Positions 1-9,680 are shown, numbered from the stretch's first letter. The stretch is 64,000 nucleotides of DNA from Hyphomicrobiales bacterium (GCA_021775855.1 JAJFGZ010000047.1:1-64000); one strand, 5' to 3'. Numbers and translations: made by a program. Notes: generated by a model not told the origin, from the sequence alone.

Positions 1-1241
1 TGCTCGACAGTCGAATGGCTGTCCGGGTCAAGGCCGATTCCGGCAACCGGAGAAATTGACCCCAAGGCCGGGTCGCCGCCAAAGCCCGTCATCAGGTAAA
101 AGCCGGTCACATCGATGATGGTGTTGTTGGGCCCATCGCCAAGCAGGGAAGTATCCCATTGGCTAGGATCGTCGCCAAATTGCATCCCTGCCCGGGCAAA
201 AATACCATGGGTAACCAGGTCTTCGCGCCTTATCGTGTAGCGCGACGCCTCATCGTTGACATCGTCATACCCGGCCACCGCGATGGTGCGTGCGCCGCCG
301 AGCCAGGCAGAAACGGTGTAGCCGATGCTGCCAAAGTAGCGGCCACGTCTCGCCTCAAGCTCGATCGAAGCGTCAAACACCGGCACAATCCCCTGAGTGT
401 CAAGGGATACGTCACGGATCTCTGCGTCGTTCTGTGACAAGTTGAAATAAGAATCCCGGCGCGACAGATCGAACCTGGAGAACAGCGCCGAGACGGAGGT
501 CGAGGCCGACAGGGCTAGCCCGGGGGTCAACGCCAGGGTGGCGCCGGCACCCATTGTCGGACCCACACCCCACATCTGAGATCTGAGATTGATCGTAGCG
601 GTATCGATATCTGCGGCACCTTCGAGATTCTGGTAAACCACGTCGCGGTCAAGATCGGTGTCAGCAATTCGTACACCTACCTGCCAGAAGCCGCTCAGAG
701 GGCCGCCTGGGGTAATGCGCCGACCCAGGACCAGATCGCCGAAGCGCTGTTCCAGATCGACGGTCTCCATCGCGTAGTCAACCGCAAAGTCTTCAAAGAG
801 GCCATTCAAAGTGCTTTCGTCCGCCAAGCTGCCATCCAGCAGATTGGCGTGTACGGCATCGTTGTTGACTGTGATGTCACCAGCCGTCGCACGGTCGTCG
901 GTCGCAAAGCCGGTAAACTGGCCCCCGGCAAACCACGAATCTGCCAGCAGGCGCCGCACGGAGAACCGTACCCCGCCGCCCTCCATATCCGGCATATTCT
1001 CATTGATTGAATGACTGCGAGGGTCAATGCCGATCCCGGTAATTTGGGAAATCGATCCGAAAGCCGGGTCACCACCAAAACCTGTCATCAGGTAAAAGCC
1101 GGTGATATCGACAATCGTGCTGGCCTGTTGCTGGTTCGGGTCGCCAGGCAATGTCTGCGCGGAGGCCGTTCCAAGGCCAAGCCCCAAGCCAATACCGGCC
1201 AAACCGGCGATTAAAACCTGGTTGCGAAAACGACAGGCCAT
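1..1241 (-). CDS. Outer-membrane beta-barrel protein, Lpg1974/MOMP-like pore family, 3' end truncated by window edge
   Basis: Not in ORF track because it has no stop in the window. Hand translation from cat at 1239-1241 gives MACRFRNQVLIAGLAGIGLGLGLGTASAQTLPGDPNQQQASTIVDITGFYLMTGFGGDPAFG..., uninterrupted to position 3. Signal peptide with AXA site; barrel-like alternating strands (GPTMGAGATLALTPGLALSAST..., YFGSIGYTVSAWLGG). Confidence 0.75.
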   Translation of the reverse strand, partial: MACRFRNQVLIAGLAGIGLGLGLGTASAQTLPGDPNQQQASTIVDITGFYLMTGFGGDPAFGSISQITGIGIDPRSHSINENMPDMEGGGVRFSVRRLLADSWFAGGQFTGFATDDRATAGDITVNNDAVHANLLDGSLADESTLNGLFEDFAVDYAMETVDLEQRFGDLVLGRRITPGGPLSGFWQVGVRIADTDLDRDVVYQNLEGAADIDTATINLRSQMWGVGPTMGAGATLALTPGLALSASTSVSALFSRFDLSRRDSYFNLSQNDAEIRDVSLDTQGIVPVFDASIELEARRGRYFGSIGYTVSAWLGGARTIAVAGYDDVNDEASRYTIRREDLVTHGIFARAGMQFGDDPSQWDTSLLGDGPNNTIIDVTGFYLMTGFGGDPALGSISPVAGIGLDPDSHSTVE

Positions 1242-1480
1242 GATCCCAAACCCTCTTGAAATCGACATGCCCGCTGCACGACCAATGTGGCGGAAATATC
1301 TGTCCACTGAATTCTCCCGCAATCTATAGAGATTCCAGTGTTTTTGTCGATATTCAAATGGAGAAAGTCTAAGTATCCCTTTATGACTGTGACAGAATTG
1401 CAACTTTGGTGTGATCCAGGTGCATCCTCCCAAAATCGCGCATTGCTCTCTAATATTTTAGGCCAAGTCATTGAAATAAT

Positions 1481-1556
<76 letters not shown>

Positions 1557-1677
1557 ACATATCCGCGTGTCGCGGACATCTGTGATCTAGCAAACCGCCC
1601 CGTCCAAGTCCAGCGGTGATCGGAGCATAATAATCTCCGATCCACATCAGGAGATTTGACAAGCCAGACCCATTTCG

Positions 1678-1703
1678 GTCACCCCGGCGTCCGCGGGAAT
1701 GAC
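1678..1703. repeat. REP-like imperfect palindrome GTCACCCCGGCGTCCGCGGGAATGAC
   Basis: Imperfect inverted repeat of the common proteobacterial GTCATTCCCGCG...-type, between tRNA-Lys and leuA; only one clear copy in the window. Confidence 0.35.
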
Positions 1704-1733
1704 GGGTACAATCAAGACCGCTTGATGGACACC

Positions 1734-3314
1734 TTACCCCGCTGCCAAGGCCTCGGGCTTGGTTTTCTGGCGACGCACGAGGAGCTTGTTCAACGCCGAT
1801 ACATAAGCCTTGGCGGAGGCCACCATCGTATCCACGTCAGCACCCCGTGCGGTGACCGTTTTACCTTCCTCGCTCATGCGCACTGACACTTCGGCCTGGG
1901 CGTCGGTACCCGATGTCACCGCGTGGACCTGATAGAGATCGAGCCTCGCCTTGTGCGGCACCATCGCCGCGATCGCATTGAACAATGCATCCACCGGACC
2001 GTTGCCGTGGGCCTCTTTCGTGACATGCTGACCATCGATATCGAGCGTCATCGTGGCCTTTTGCGGTCCGCCTGTGCCCGCGATGATGGTCATAGCGACA
2101 ACCTTGATATGCTCGTCAGCATGCGCCAATTCGTCGTCAACGAGCGCCTCGATATCTTCGTCGAAGATATGTTTCTTCTGGTCTGCCAACGCCTTGAACC
2201 GGCGGAAGGCGTCTTCAACCGCGTTGTCGCCCAATTCGTACCCGAGCGTTTCCAGCTTGTCCTTGAAAGCATGCCGACCCGAATGTTTGCCCATAACAAG
2301 CGAGGTTTCTTTGATCCCGACGCTTTCGGGCGTCATGATTTCGTAGGTCTCGGTATTTTTGAGCATGCCGTCCTGGTGGATCCCGGCTTCATGGGCAAAC
2401 GCGTTCTTGCCGACAATCGCCTTGTTGTACTGGATCGGGAAGGAGGTCACGTTGGAGACCAGTTTGGAGACCCGGGCGAGCATCGTCGCGTCAATGTCGT
2501 TCCAGTATGGCAGAACGTCGGAGCGGGTCTTGATAGCCATCACGGCTTCTTCCAGCGCCGCATTACCGGCCCGCTCGCCGAGCCCGTTGATGGTGCATTC
2601 GATCTGGCGGGCGCCGGCGCGCACGCCAGCCAGCGAATTGGCGACCGCCATCCCCAGATCGTTGTGGCAATGGACCGAGAATACCACCTCGTCTGCCCCC
2701 GGCACCCGGGTTTTCAGCATGGTGATCAGGTCAAAATATTCTTCAGGCACCGTGTACCCAACCGTATCCGGGATATTGATCGTCCCCGCCCCTGACCTGA
2801 TCGCGCCCTCCACACACCGGCACAGGAAATCATGCTCGGTGCGGGTGCCGTCTTCAGGGCTCCATTGCACGTTGTCGGTATATTTGCGGGCATGCGACAC
2901 CGACGACAGGACGGCCTCGTAGACGTCTTCCGGCTCCATCTGGAGCTTGTATTTCATATGCACCGGGCTGGTGGAGAGGAAGGTATGGATCCGCGACCGT
3001 TTGGCGGGTTTCAGTGCTTCACCGGCGCGGTCGATATCCTTCGTCCCGGCCCGGGCAAGTCCGCACACCACCGCGTTTTTGGTGACTTTGGCGATTTCAT
3101 TGACGGCCTCAAAGTCGCCGTTCGACGCGATCGGAAACCCGGCTTCGATGATATCAACGCCCATTTCATCGAGAAGTTCGGCAACCTGCAATTTTTCAGG
3201 CAGGGTCATGGACGCGCCGGGCGACTGTTCGCCGTCGCGCAAAGTCGTATCGAAAATGATGACGCGGGCGTTCCCGTCGCGTTCGTCCGCCGGGTTTGAC
3301 GTGGTCTTGCTCAT
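1734..3314 (-). CDS. leuA: 2-isopropylmalate synthase
   Basis: FDTTLRDGEQSPGASM, HCHNDLGMAVANSLAG, GLGERAGNAALEEAVM, GKHSGRHAF motifs; likely start MSKTTSNPAD (ORF track extends to 3341). Confidence 0.97.
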   Translation of the reverse strand: MSKTTSNPADERDGNARVIIFDTTLRDGEQSPGASMTLPEKLQVAELLDEMGVDIIEAGFPIASNGDFEAVNEIAKVTKNAVVCGLARAGTKDIDRAGEALKPAKRSRIHTFLSTSPVHMKYKLQMEPEDVYEAVLSSVSHARKYTDNVQWSPEDGTRTEHDFLCRCVEGAIRSGAGTINIPDTVGYTVPEEYFDLITMLKTRVPGADEVVFSVHCHNDLGMAVANSLAGVRAGARQIECTINGLGERAGNAALEEAVMAIKTRSDVLPYWNDIDATMLARVSKLVSNVTSFPIQYNKAIVGKNAFAHEAGIHQDGMLKNTETYEIMTPESVGIKETSLVMGKHSGRHAFKDKLETLGYELGDNAVEDAFRRFKALADQKKHIFDEDIEALVDDELAHADEHIKVVAMTIIAGTGGPQKATMTLDIDGQHVTKEAHGNGPVDALFNAIAAMVPHKARLDLYQVHAVTSGTDAQAEVSVRMSEEGKTVTARGADVDTMVASAKAYVSALNKLLVRRQKTKPEALAAG

Positions 3315-3417
3315 GTGACTTGTTCCTTGGCTTATCCGCATTTTTCATGCGCGAAATTCATCTCGGGGGTTTATTCCATCCCCTGAACACCTGGCATCAA
3401 ATTTTGCCGGCGGGCGT

Positions 3418-3567
3418 TCAGGGGCTGATAAGGCCTAGAAGCGCACTGGACGTAGCGAGGGAAATCAGAATGGCAATCAGGCTCAGCCCGACGAGCGCAA
3501 AAACCGACCGCGCCGTATTGTCGATACGGGCAGTCGCTGATTTGCTTTTTCTGTCGTGGCCGGTCAT
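3418..3567 (-). CDS. Small single-TM hypothetical protein (about 49 aa) upstream of leuA
   Basis: MTGHDRKSKSATARIDNTARSVFALVGLSLIAILISLATSSALLGLISP: basic N-terminus followed by one hydrophobic helix; within ORF 3418..3651. Confidence 0.4.
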   Translation of the reverse strand: MTGHDRKSKSATARIDNTARSVFALVGLSLIAILISLATSSALLGLISP

Positions 3568-3701
3568 CGGTTGATCGCCATTCCATTTTTCAGAATGTCT
3601 GATTGGACAAGTCTGTCGCTTCTTCGTAAACGATGTATTAACCATAAGCAAGGACCCCTATCAGGGCGCAGATGTTATGCTCCAAAACTGGGGGGAGAAA
3701 A

Positions 3702-4346
3702 ATGCATTTTCTATTTTTTGCCATTGGCGCGGTTCTAATTGCATGGGGCGCAAGCGATATTGCTCTCAACGTATTGGATGAGGGGATTCGCCCTCTGATC
3801 GTAACTTACGGGGGCGTCGCCAATACTGCGATCGGGTTTATTCTGATGGGTCTTGGCCGCTGCGTCCAGTTGCTGCAGAATATGCAGGGCGGAGCAAGCA
3901 GCACAGTCACAGCCAACACCCCGGTCACGGTCGATACGGCAGCTGTTGACAAGGACCCGGCAATCGCCGAGGTCGAGCCCGAAATCGAAGCTGATATTCA
4001 GGACGGCGACCCGGTCCAAGCCGACCTCCGTGAACCGGAATTGGGGCCAATGGAAAAACCAGAATTGGGGCCATTGGAAACCTTTGAGACGGCGCCCGAT
4101 CCAAAATCCGAACCGGAACCCCAGCCGGTGGAAGTGCCAGACGACACCTTGGACGAATTGCCTTCAACGGATCGTGGACAAATCGTGAAGCAAGGCGATA
4201 TCCGGGGCTACCCATTTCATCTATATGAAAACGGGGAAATCGAGCTGGAAACCAAATCAGGCTGGCATACTTTCAGCACCATCGAAGAGGTCCAGTCGCA
4301 CCTCGCTGCCGAGGCCCGGAATAATCAGGACTCCGACGGCAAATAG
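3702..4346 (+). CDS. Hypothetical membrane protein with acidic Pro/Glu-rich middle region
   Basis: ATG at 3702 preceded by gggggagaaa; two N-terminal hydrophobic helices; internal near-repeat PELGPMEK/PELGPLET; no family recognised. Confidence 0.6.
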   Translation: MHFLFFAIGAVLIAWGASDIALNVLDEGIRPLIVTYGGVANTAIGFILMGLGRCVQLLQNMQGGASSTVTANTPVTVDTAAVDKDPAIAEVEPEIEADIQDGDPVQADLREPELGPMEKPELGPLETFETAPDPKSEPEPQPVEVPDDTLDELPSTDRGQIVKQGDIRGYPFHLYENGEIELETKSGWHTFSTIEEVQSHLAAEARNNQDSDGK

Positions 4347-6631
4347 GGATTTGGGACAGGCTTGCCGGCCTTCGCCGCATCTCCAACAGGAGGCGTAGGG
4401 GTATAAATTTCGGGCGTCGGCCCCTTCGCAGCGCGCCTCGCCAGAGCTTCGGCCGGAGTTTCAATAAAATCTTTTGCGGCAAGCGCCGCCTTGCGGTCGA
4501 CCGGGAACGGATCCCCATGATCCGGTGGTGGCATCATATTGGCCGGATAATAGGCCATCTTCTGCTTGCCCGGTTCCAGAACCTTGTCCAGATCCAGATC
4601 GCGCTGATTGACACCCTTTGGCGCGACAACGCCGTCTTCGGTAATTTCCAGATCGAACCACCATTTCTTGACCGGGTTGCGGACCCCGTGGCCAAGTTTG
4701 TCGTCCCACCGAATGATCGCATTCCGGGTCCATGGCCATTTGATCGAGGCCCATAGCGCCCATTTCTGATGGAACAGCCCTTCATTGTTGTAGGGGCACA
4801 TCTTCATACACCGCCCGCACGCCGCGCCGTACGGGTTCGTGAGGCGGTACCGCGCGCACCGCTCAACATCCGGTTTCCACATTTCGTAGCCGTTGAAAAT
4901 CACCTTATCGCCCCAGGAAATGGCATCGCACGGGCATTCCCGCGCGCACTTGTTGCATTTGGTGCACATATCCTGAAGGCCAAAATCAATCGGCTTGTCG
5001 ACCTCAAGCGGCATGTCAGTTGTAATCACAGCCGATTTGAATCGCGGACCGACAAACGGGTTGAGCACCAGTTCGCCGATCCGGCTAAGCTCGCCGAGCC
5101 CGGCTTCCAGTACCAGTGGTAATTGCAGCACGTCGGACAAGGCATTTGATTGCGACGCCGCGTCGTGACCCATATCGCGGATCAGGGCCGCGGCAATACC
5201 GGCAATCTCCGCACCGCGCATATAGCCGCGCATGCTCTGCTGGCCGCTGACCCAATCATCGCCCGACGCTCCCTCCATCGTGTCGTAACCCTGATCGATC
5301 AGCAGGACCACAGCGTATTTGTGATACGGCTCGATAGGTTCACCATTCTCGGTATGCGAAAACCAGGTATAGGGTTTGGCAATGCAAATCCCGGCCAGAT
5401 CAGCGCCGAGAAAATACAGCAGCGATTTGAGCGCGCGGGCATTCGCCACCGGATCGGTCGTGGTTGGATCCTTGGCGTCGGCAACCGACCCCCGCTGGTG
5501 CGGTACCATGGTGCGAATTTGGTTGACCATGCTGGCGGCGAGCGGGTGTTTGAATGCAAAACGGCTGCGCTCGCGTCTCGATTTGGCACCGAGGTCGCCC
5601 TGCAAGGCGCGCTCGAAAAACGCCGCGCGTTTTGGAACCCGTGGCACTTCGTCCTCGAAAATCAATGTGGTCGTTGAATCGACCCGTTTGATCTTCTCCA
5701 TATCGTAGGCGCTTAGATGGGTCGCCCGTCGCTCCAGCCGCGCCCGCGTCGGCCCCGACTGCACCCCGCCCCTGCCAAGCCACCAGGGGAGGCTTTCTGC
5801 AAACAGTTTCGATAGCCCGTTTCGCGCCTTTATTGGCGTGTCGAGAGCCGTTGGATAAGTCGTAACAATTGCCGCGAGCGCAAATCCCCGAATGGCGAAC
5901 GGCAGGACCAACCGACCATTTTGCCGCGTGCAGACGCCGGCATGAACGGACAATGCTTCGAGATCGACTTCGGCATCAAATTCAGAATGGGCCCTGGCGG
6001 GGTAGCCGAGCCTGCGGATATACCCGGCCAGCGAAATGGCGATCTCGCCGGCCCTGAGCGCGGCCAAATCCCTGCCACTGTCCCTGGTCCAACCGCTTGC
6101 CAAATTGTTGGCTTCGATCGCGCGCGGCGTCTCCACGGCCAACACAATGGCCTTGCGGAGCTGTTGTGCGCCGTTTGCGCCGGCAATCCCGCAAATCCCA
6201 ACAGTCGTGGCGTCAAGAAAAACCGCGCTCGCCTTTATCTCATTGGCGATTGCTTCCCCATCTTCAGGTAACGGCGCGATTTTGTCCGCCACGTCGCCGT
6301 CGCGAAGTGGGGCAAACAAGTCGTAATAGTTGGCGATATGACCGGAGAGACGGTTTTCCGCCGGGGTGCGGCAAACGCCATCAAGCGCGGCAAGAGGAGC
6401 AGATGAAACCGTTCCGCGGCCAAGGCGTTCAATCGGATAGCGGCCTAGATGAACAGGGCGATTTTTCCCGGAAAAGATATCCATGACCAAACGGTAGCCC
6501 ATCGGTCCCGCATCGAAAAGCGACAATAGCGCGTGACACTTGCAACATCCCGTCAGAATAATTGAGTGCGGTTGGGCAGTCACCTGCTTGAAGTTGGGCA
6601 GATGAAACTCTAGTCTAAGGGAGGCAGGCAA
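4325..6631 (-). CDS. Reductive dehalogenase-like protein (cobalamin / 2x[4Fe-4S]), cytosolic type
   Basis: CTKCNKCARECPCDAI plus CARYRLTNPYGAACGRCMKMCPYNNEG: two Fe-S binding segments in the RdhA-like order; GASGDDWVSGQQSMRGYMRGAEIAGIAAALIRDMGHDA as in the dehalogenase domain; no TAT signal at the N-terminus. Start codon uncertain (6631, 6502 or 6484). Confidence 0.72.
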   Translation of the reverse strand: MPASLRLEFHLPNFKQVTAQPHSIILTGCCKCHALLSLFDAGPMGYRLVMDIFSGKNRPVHLGRYPIERLGRGTVSSAPLAALDGVCRTPAENRLSGHIANYYDLFAPLRDGDVADKIAPLPEDGEAIANEIKASAVFLDATTVGICGIAGANGAQQLRKAIVLAVETPRAIEANNLASGWTRDSGRDLAALRAGEIAISLAGYIRRLGYPARAHSEFDAEVDLEALSVHAGVCTRQNGRLVLPFAIRGFALAAIVTTYPTALDTPIKARNGLSKLFAESLPWWLGRGGVQSGPTRARLERRATHLSAYDMEKIKRVDSTTTLIFEDEVPRVPKRAAFFERALQGDLGAKSRRERSRFAFKHPLAASMVNQIRTMVPHQRGSVADAKDPTTTDPVANARALKSLLYFLGADLAGICIAKPYTWFSHTENGEPIEPYHKYAVVLLIDQGYDTMEGASGDDWVSGQQSMRGYMRGAEIAGIAAALIRDMGHDAASQSNALSDVLQLPLVLEAGLGELSRIGELVLNPFVGPRFKSAVITTDMPLEVDKPIDFGLQDMCTKCNKCARECPCDAISWGDKVIFNGYEMWKPDVERCARYRLTNPYGAACGRCMKMCPYNNEGLFHQKWALWASIKWPWTRNAIIRWDDKLGHGVRNPVKKWWFDLEITEDGVVAPKGVNQRDLDLDKVLEPGKQKMAYYPANMMPPPDHGDPFPVDRKAALAAKDFIETPAEALARRAAKGPTPEIYTPTPPVGDAAKAGKPVPNPYLPSES

Positions 6632-6677
6632 CTTACTCCGCTATCCTGCGGGCAGAATATAACTGGAGAAAAGTTTC

Positions 6678-6920
6678 ATGTTGAAGAAAACCATTTTAGC
6701 CGCGGTAATGACCGTATTTGCGGCGGCACCGGCTTTCGCGTTTCATTGTCCGGCGGATATGGCCACAATCGATGCGGCTCTCGAAAATACCAGCCTGACG
6801 GGCGATGCCCTGTCTGAAGTGAAGGCATGGCGCGCGCAAGGCGAAGAAGAGCACGGCGCAGGCGATCACGCTGAATCCGTTGCGACACTTGCCAAAGCCC
6901 TCGCGGCACTTGGCCAGTAA
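6678..6920 (+). CDS. Small secreted hypothetical protein (80 aa)
   Basis: Signal peptide MLKKTILAAVMTVFAAAPAFA; followed by an intrinsic terminator. Confidence 0.65.
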   Translation: MLKKTILAAVMTVFAAAPAFAFHCPADMATIDAALENTSLTGDALSEVKAWRAQGEEEHGAGDHAESVATLAKALAALGQ

Positions 6921-6942
6921 TCTTTCGATACCCATGATGAGA

Positions 6943-6967
6943 TGGCGGGGCTTGCCCCGCCATTTTT
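6943..6967 (+). terminator. Rho-independent terminator
   Basis: GGCGGGGC-TT-GCCCCGCC followed by ATTTTTAT, just 3' of the 6678..6920 gene. Confidence 0.85.
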
Positions 6968-6972
6968 ATAGC

Positions 6973-7857
6973 TCAATTCAGCAGCTCGCCTCGCTGCACA
7001 AACACAGCACTTCCACCGATCCGGACTTCCGATAGGGCAGAACCGGAAATAGTAAAACCCAGATCAATCCGGCTTTCACGTCCCATTTCGATCCCCTGAC
7101 CGATTGTCAGGTCGTGGCGCCCGTCACTATAGGCCTCTTGGGCGAGGAGTTGCCCGGGCAAAGTCGCCACGGCAGAACCGGTTGCCGGGTCTTCCATTAC
7201 ACCGTCGCTTGGCGCAAAACATCGCGTCTGCATGTCGTACCCGTCATTACGCGCAGTATAGAGATACGCCAATCGGGCCCCGCACCCGTCCAGCACAACC
7301 TGCCAGACCGCCATGTTTGGATAAGCTGCACCGAGAGTTTCGAGATCCCTGACCGGCACGAACAAGACCGGAAAACCGGCGCTGAATATGCCGGGCGTAT
7401 GGCCGTCGAACCCAATCCCTGTTTCGTCAATTCCCAATGCTTCGGCAATTTTCCCCGATGCCGGCGCCGTACCGGCCGGTTCACTAAGCAAAGGTGATTT
7501 AAAAACTGCGTTGCCGCCGCTCGCCGTCCGCGTAACTTTGACGGGCACGACCCCGACATTTTCTTCGAGCATCAAGTCCGGCCCGATAGAACGTTCGGTT
7601 GCCAGCGCGACCGCCGTCCCAATCGTCGGGTGGCCCGCAAACGGTAATTCTGAAGCAGGCGTGAAAATGCGCACTCGAGCAGTGTTTTCAGGATCCTCTG
7701 GCGGAAGAACAAAGGTTGTCTCGCTCAAGTTGAATTCCCGCGCAATGGTTTGCATTTCCGATACCGATAAATCCTCACCGTCGAGGACCACCGCAAGCGG
7801 ATTGCCAGTAAATTTGGCGTCGGTGAACACGTCGAGGGTCAAAAATCTCCTGGGCAT
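6973..7857 (-). CDS. PhzF family isomerase/epimerase
   Basis: DVFTDAKFTGNPLAVV, FNLSETTFV, RIFTPASELPFAGHPTIGTA, VMEDPATGSA motifs. Confidence 0.93.
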   Translation of the reverse strand: MPRRFLTLDVFTDAKFTGNPLAVVLDGEDLSVSEMQTIAREFNLSETTFVLPPEDPENTARVRIFTPASELPFAGHPTIGTAVALATERSIGPDLMLEENVGVVPVKVTRTASGGNAVFKSPLLSEPAGTAPASGKIAEALGIDETGIGFDGHTPGIFSAGFPVLFVPVRDLETLGAAYPNMAVWQVVLDGCGARLAYLYTARNDGYDMQTRCFAPSDGVMEDPATGSAVATLPGQLLAQEAYSDGRHDLTIGQGIEMGRESRIDLGFTISGSALSEVRIGGSAVFVQRGELLN

Positions 7858-7972
7858 GGACTTCTCTCCAATTTTTTATTTACCGCAGCAATATTCCAAT
7901 TCCGCCCAGTTGGAAACCAATGCGACTCCTGACATAAGTTAGTCCGTACCCTGATATAAAATGGTGTAGGAC

Positions 7973-9631
7973 ATGAAATTCTCTCCGATTTTTCTCGCGG
8001 TTTTCTTCATTCTTGCAGGTTTGACGCCTTCGTCTGCCCAGCAAACCCGCCCCGGCATATACGTCATCTATGACGTCTCCAATTCGATGTGGGGCGAACT
8101 CCCTGACAGGAGCCGGAAATACGAAGTCGCCCGCGAGGTCCTTGGCAATTTCATGTCAGGAGATTTTCCCAACCATGATCTGGCACTCAGGCTTTATGGC
8201 CACCGTTCACGAAATAGCTGCACGGATACCGAATTGTCGGTCCCGTTCGGCTCGCCTGCGAGCGTTGCGGAGTCTTTGACCGAAATCGTCTCTGACCTGG
8301 TCCCGCGCGGAAAAACGCCGATCACGCTATCTCTGACGGAAGCACTGAAGGACTTTGGAGAACGGTCAGGCGAAATTATACTGATTTCGGATGGCATCGA
8401 GACATGCAGCGCCGACCCCTGCGCGTTGGTGCGCGAATGGCGCCGACGCGATATCTCAATCCGCGTTCACGTCGTTGGTCTGGGACTTGAGGACGAAGCC
8501 CGCGCCGCCATGCAATGTATCGCGGATGCGGCGGGCACCGAATATTACGATGCAAATTCGGCAAATGAACTCGGCAAATCCCTGAGTGAAATCCGGCAGA
8601 CTGCCGAAGCCGCCCCGCCGCCACCGGCGCCCGAAGCCTCAACCCCCACGCCCGACCCGGAACCAAATAATAACCCGATCCCGGGCGCTCTGCGGATTAC
8701 CGCTATCGATGAAAATGGCGAATCCATGCGGGCCGAGGGGACTATTGTTCCGGAAGGCGGTGGAGACCCGATCCCAGTATCCAGCAACGGACGGTTCCCG
8801 GTCCCTTCGGGACCTTACATAATGCAAATCGGCGTCAAAACAGAGAACGGCAATACCTATCGCCCTGTCTCGCTGGATATCGAAGTGGCGCGGACGAGCG
8901 ATACGAAAGTTGAAGTTACGGTCGTGCGCCCGCCATCTGTCATGGTCAGGGTCCTGGGTGAATTTGCCGGCCCCCGTACCGGACACGTGCGCGGGTTTCA
9001 GAATGGCCAGCAGGTGCTCGGGTTCCGCTCGCGGGATCTGGTCTTTATCGATGAGGGCACGTACGATTTCGAGATCCAGCTTGGCCGGGAAAACGACTTG
9101 ACCGAGACGCTGGAAATCAAAACCGGGCAACATCACGAACTGGTCTACAACGTCCAGAAAACCGTCAAGGTTTACTTCCGCATCTTCCCGGAAGGGTCGG
9201 ACGAACGGATCCGGCGGCATACCGAGTTGTGGCAGGACAATGAGCGAATATACGTTGTCCACGCCAACAATGGTCGGGAAATTTTGCCTGGAATTTATTC
9301 GGTGCGCGTACCGGACGCTCTCAATCCGTTCGCTGTTGCTGAAGTTACAATCACAAATGAGCCGGAGCAAATCATTGAATACACAATGCCGGTCGGATGG
9401 GTGACCGTTCGCTACCAGAACCCGGACGGGAGTGCCATGGACGATGCCCGGGTAAATATTGCCGCGGCGGGCGGCAGACGCAGTCGCCAGCGCACGTCAG
9501 GCACCCGTTTTCCCCTGATCGCAGGTAAATACACGGCCAACGGCTGGAGCCAACTAGGCGAATTTGATCCGATCGAATTTCAGGTGACCAACGGTATGGA
9601 AACCGAAGTGACCCTCCGCGCCAAACCTTAG
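7973..9631 (+). CDS. Secreted VWA-domain protein
   Basis: Signal peptide then IYVIYDVSNSMWGELPDRSRKYEVAREVL (MIDAS DxSxS), LISDGIETCSADPC; C-terminal beta-rich repeats. Confidence 0.85.
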   Translation: MKFSPIFLAVFFILAGLTPSSAQQTRPGIYVIYDVSNSMWGELPDRSRKYEVAREVLGNFMSGDFPNHDLALRLYGHRSRNSCTDTELSVPFGSPASVAESLTEIVSDLVPRGKTPITLSLTEALKDFGERSGEIILISDGIETCSADPCALVREWRRRDISIRVHVVGLGLEDEARAAMQCIADAAGTEYYDANSANELGKSLSEIRQTAEAAPPPPAPEASTPTPDPEPNNNPIPGALRITAIDENGESMRAEGTIVPEGGGDPIPVSSNGRFPVPSGPYIMQIGVKTENGNTYRPVSLDIEVARTSDTKVEVTVVRPPSVMVRVLGEFAGPRTGHVRGFQNGQQVLGFRSRDLVFIDEGTYDFEIQLGRENDLTETLEIKTGQHHELVYNVQKTVKVYFRIFPEGSDERIRRHTELWQDNERIYVVHANNGREILPGIYSVRVPDALNPFAVAEVTITNEPEQIIEYTMPVGWVTVRYQNPDGSAMDDARVNIAAAGGRRSRQRTSGTRFPLIAGKYTANGWSQLGEFDPIEFQVTNGMETEVTLRAKP

Positions 9632-9680
9632 GCTATACCGGTTTTGGAATTTTCTGGATTCCGGAAATGACGATACGGCG

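Noticed and set aside
159-437. 92-aa + strand ORF at left edge
   Set aside because: Antisense to the unlisted outer-membrane barrel frame, which is continuously open over 1.2 kb and has a signal peptide.
1923-2795. 290-aa + strand ORF
   Set aside because: Antisense shadow of leuA, whose motifs are unambiguous; GC-rich codon bias creates long antisense ORFs.
3637-3644. CtrA-like half-site TTAACCAT
   Set aside because: No second TTAA at the expected N7 spacing; an 8-mer alone is not support.
4039-4080. Possible repeat array in the acidic membrane protein (GAATTGGGGCCA repeat)
   Set aside because: Only two imperfect copies; explained by a short coding near-duplication PELGP(M/L)E.
8639-9370. 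243-aa - strand ORF
   Set aside because: Antisense to the VWA protein, which has a clear MIDAS motif and signal peptide.
9640-9680. TTCTGGATTCCGGAAATGACG, resembling a REP fragment
   Set aside because: Short, single, no clear partner elsewhere in the window.
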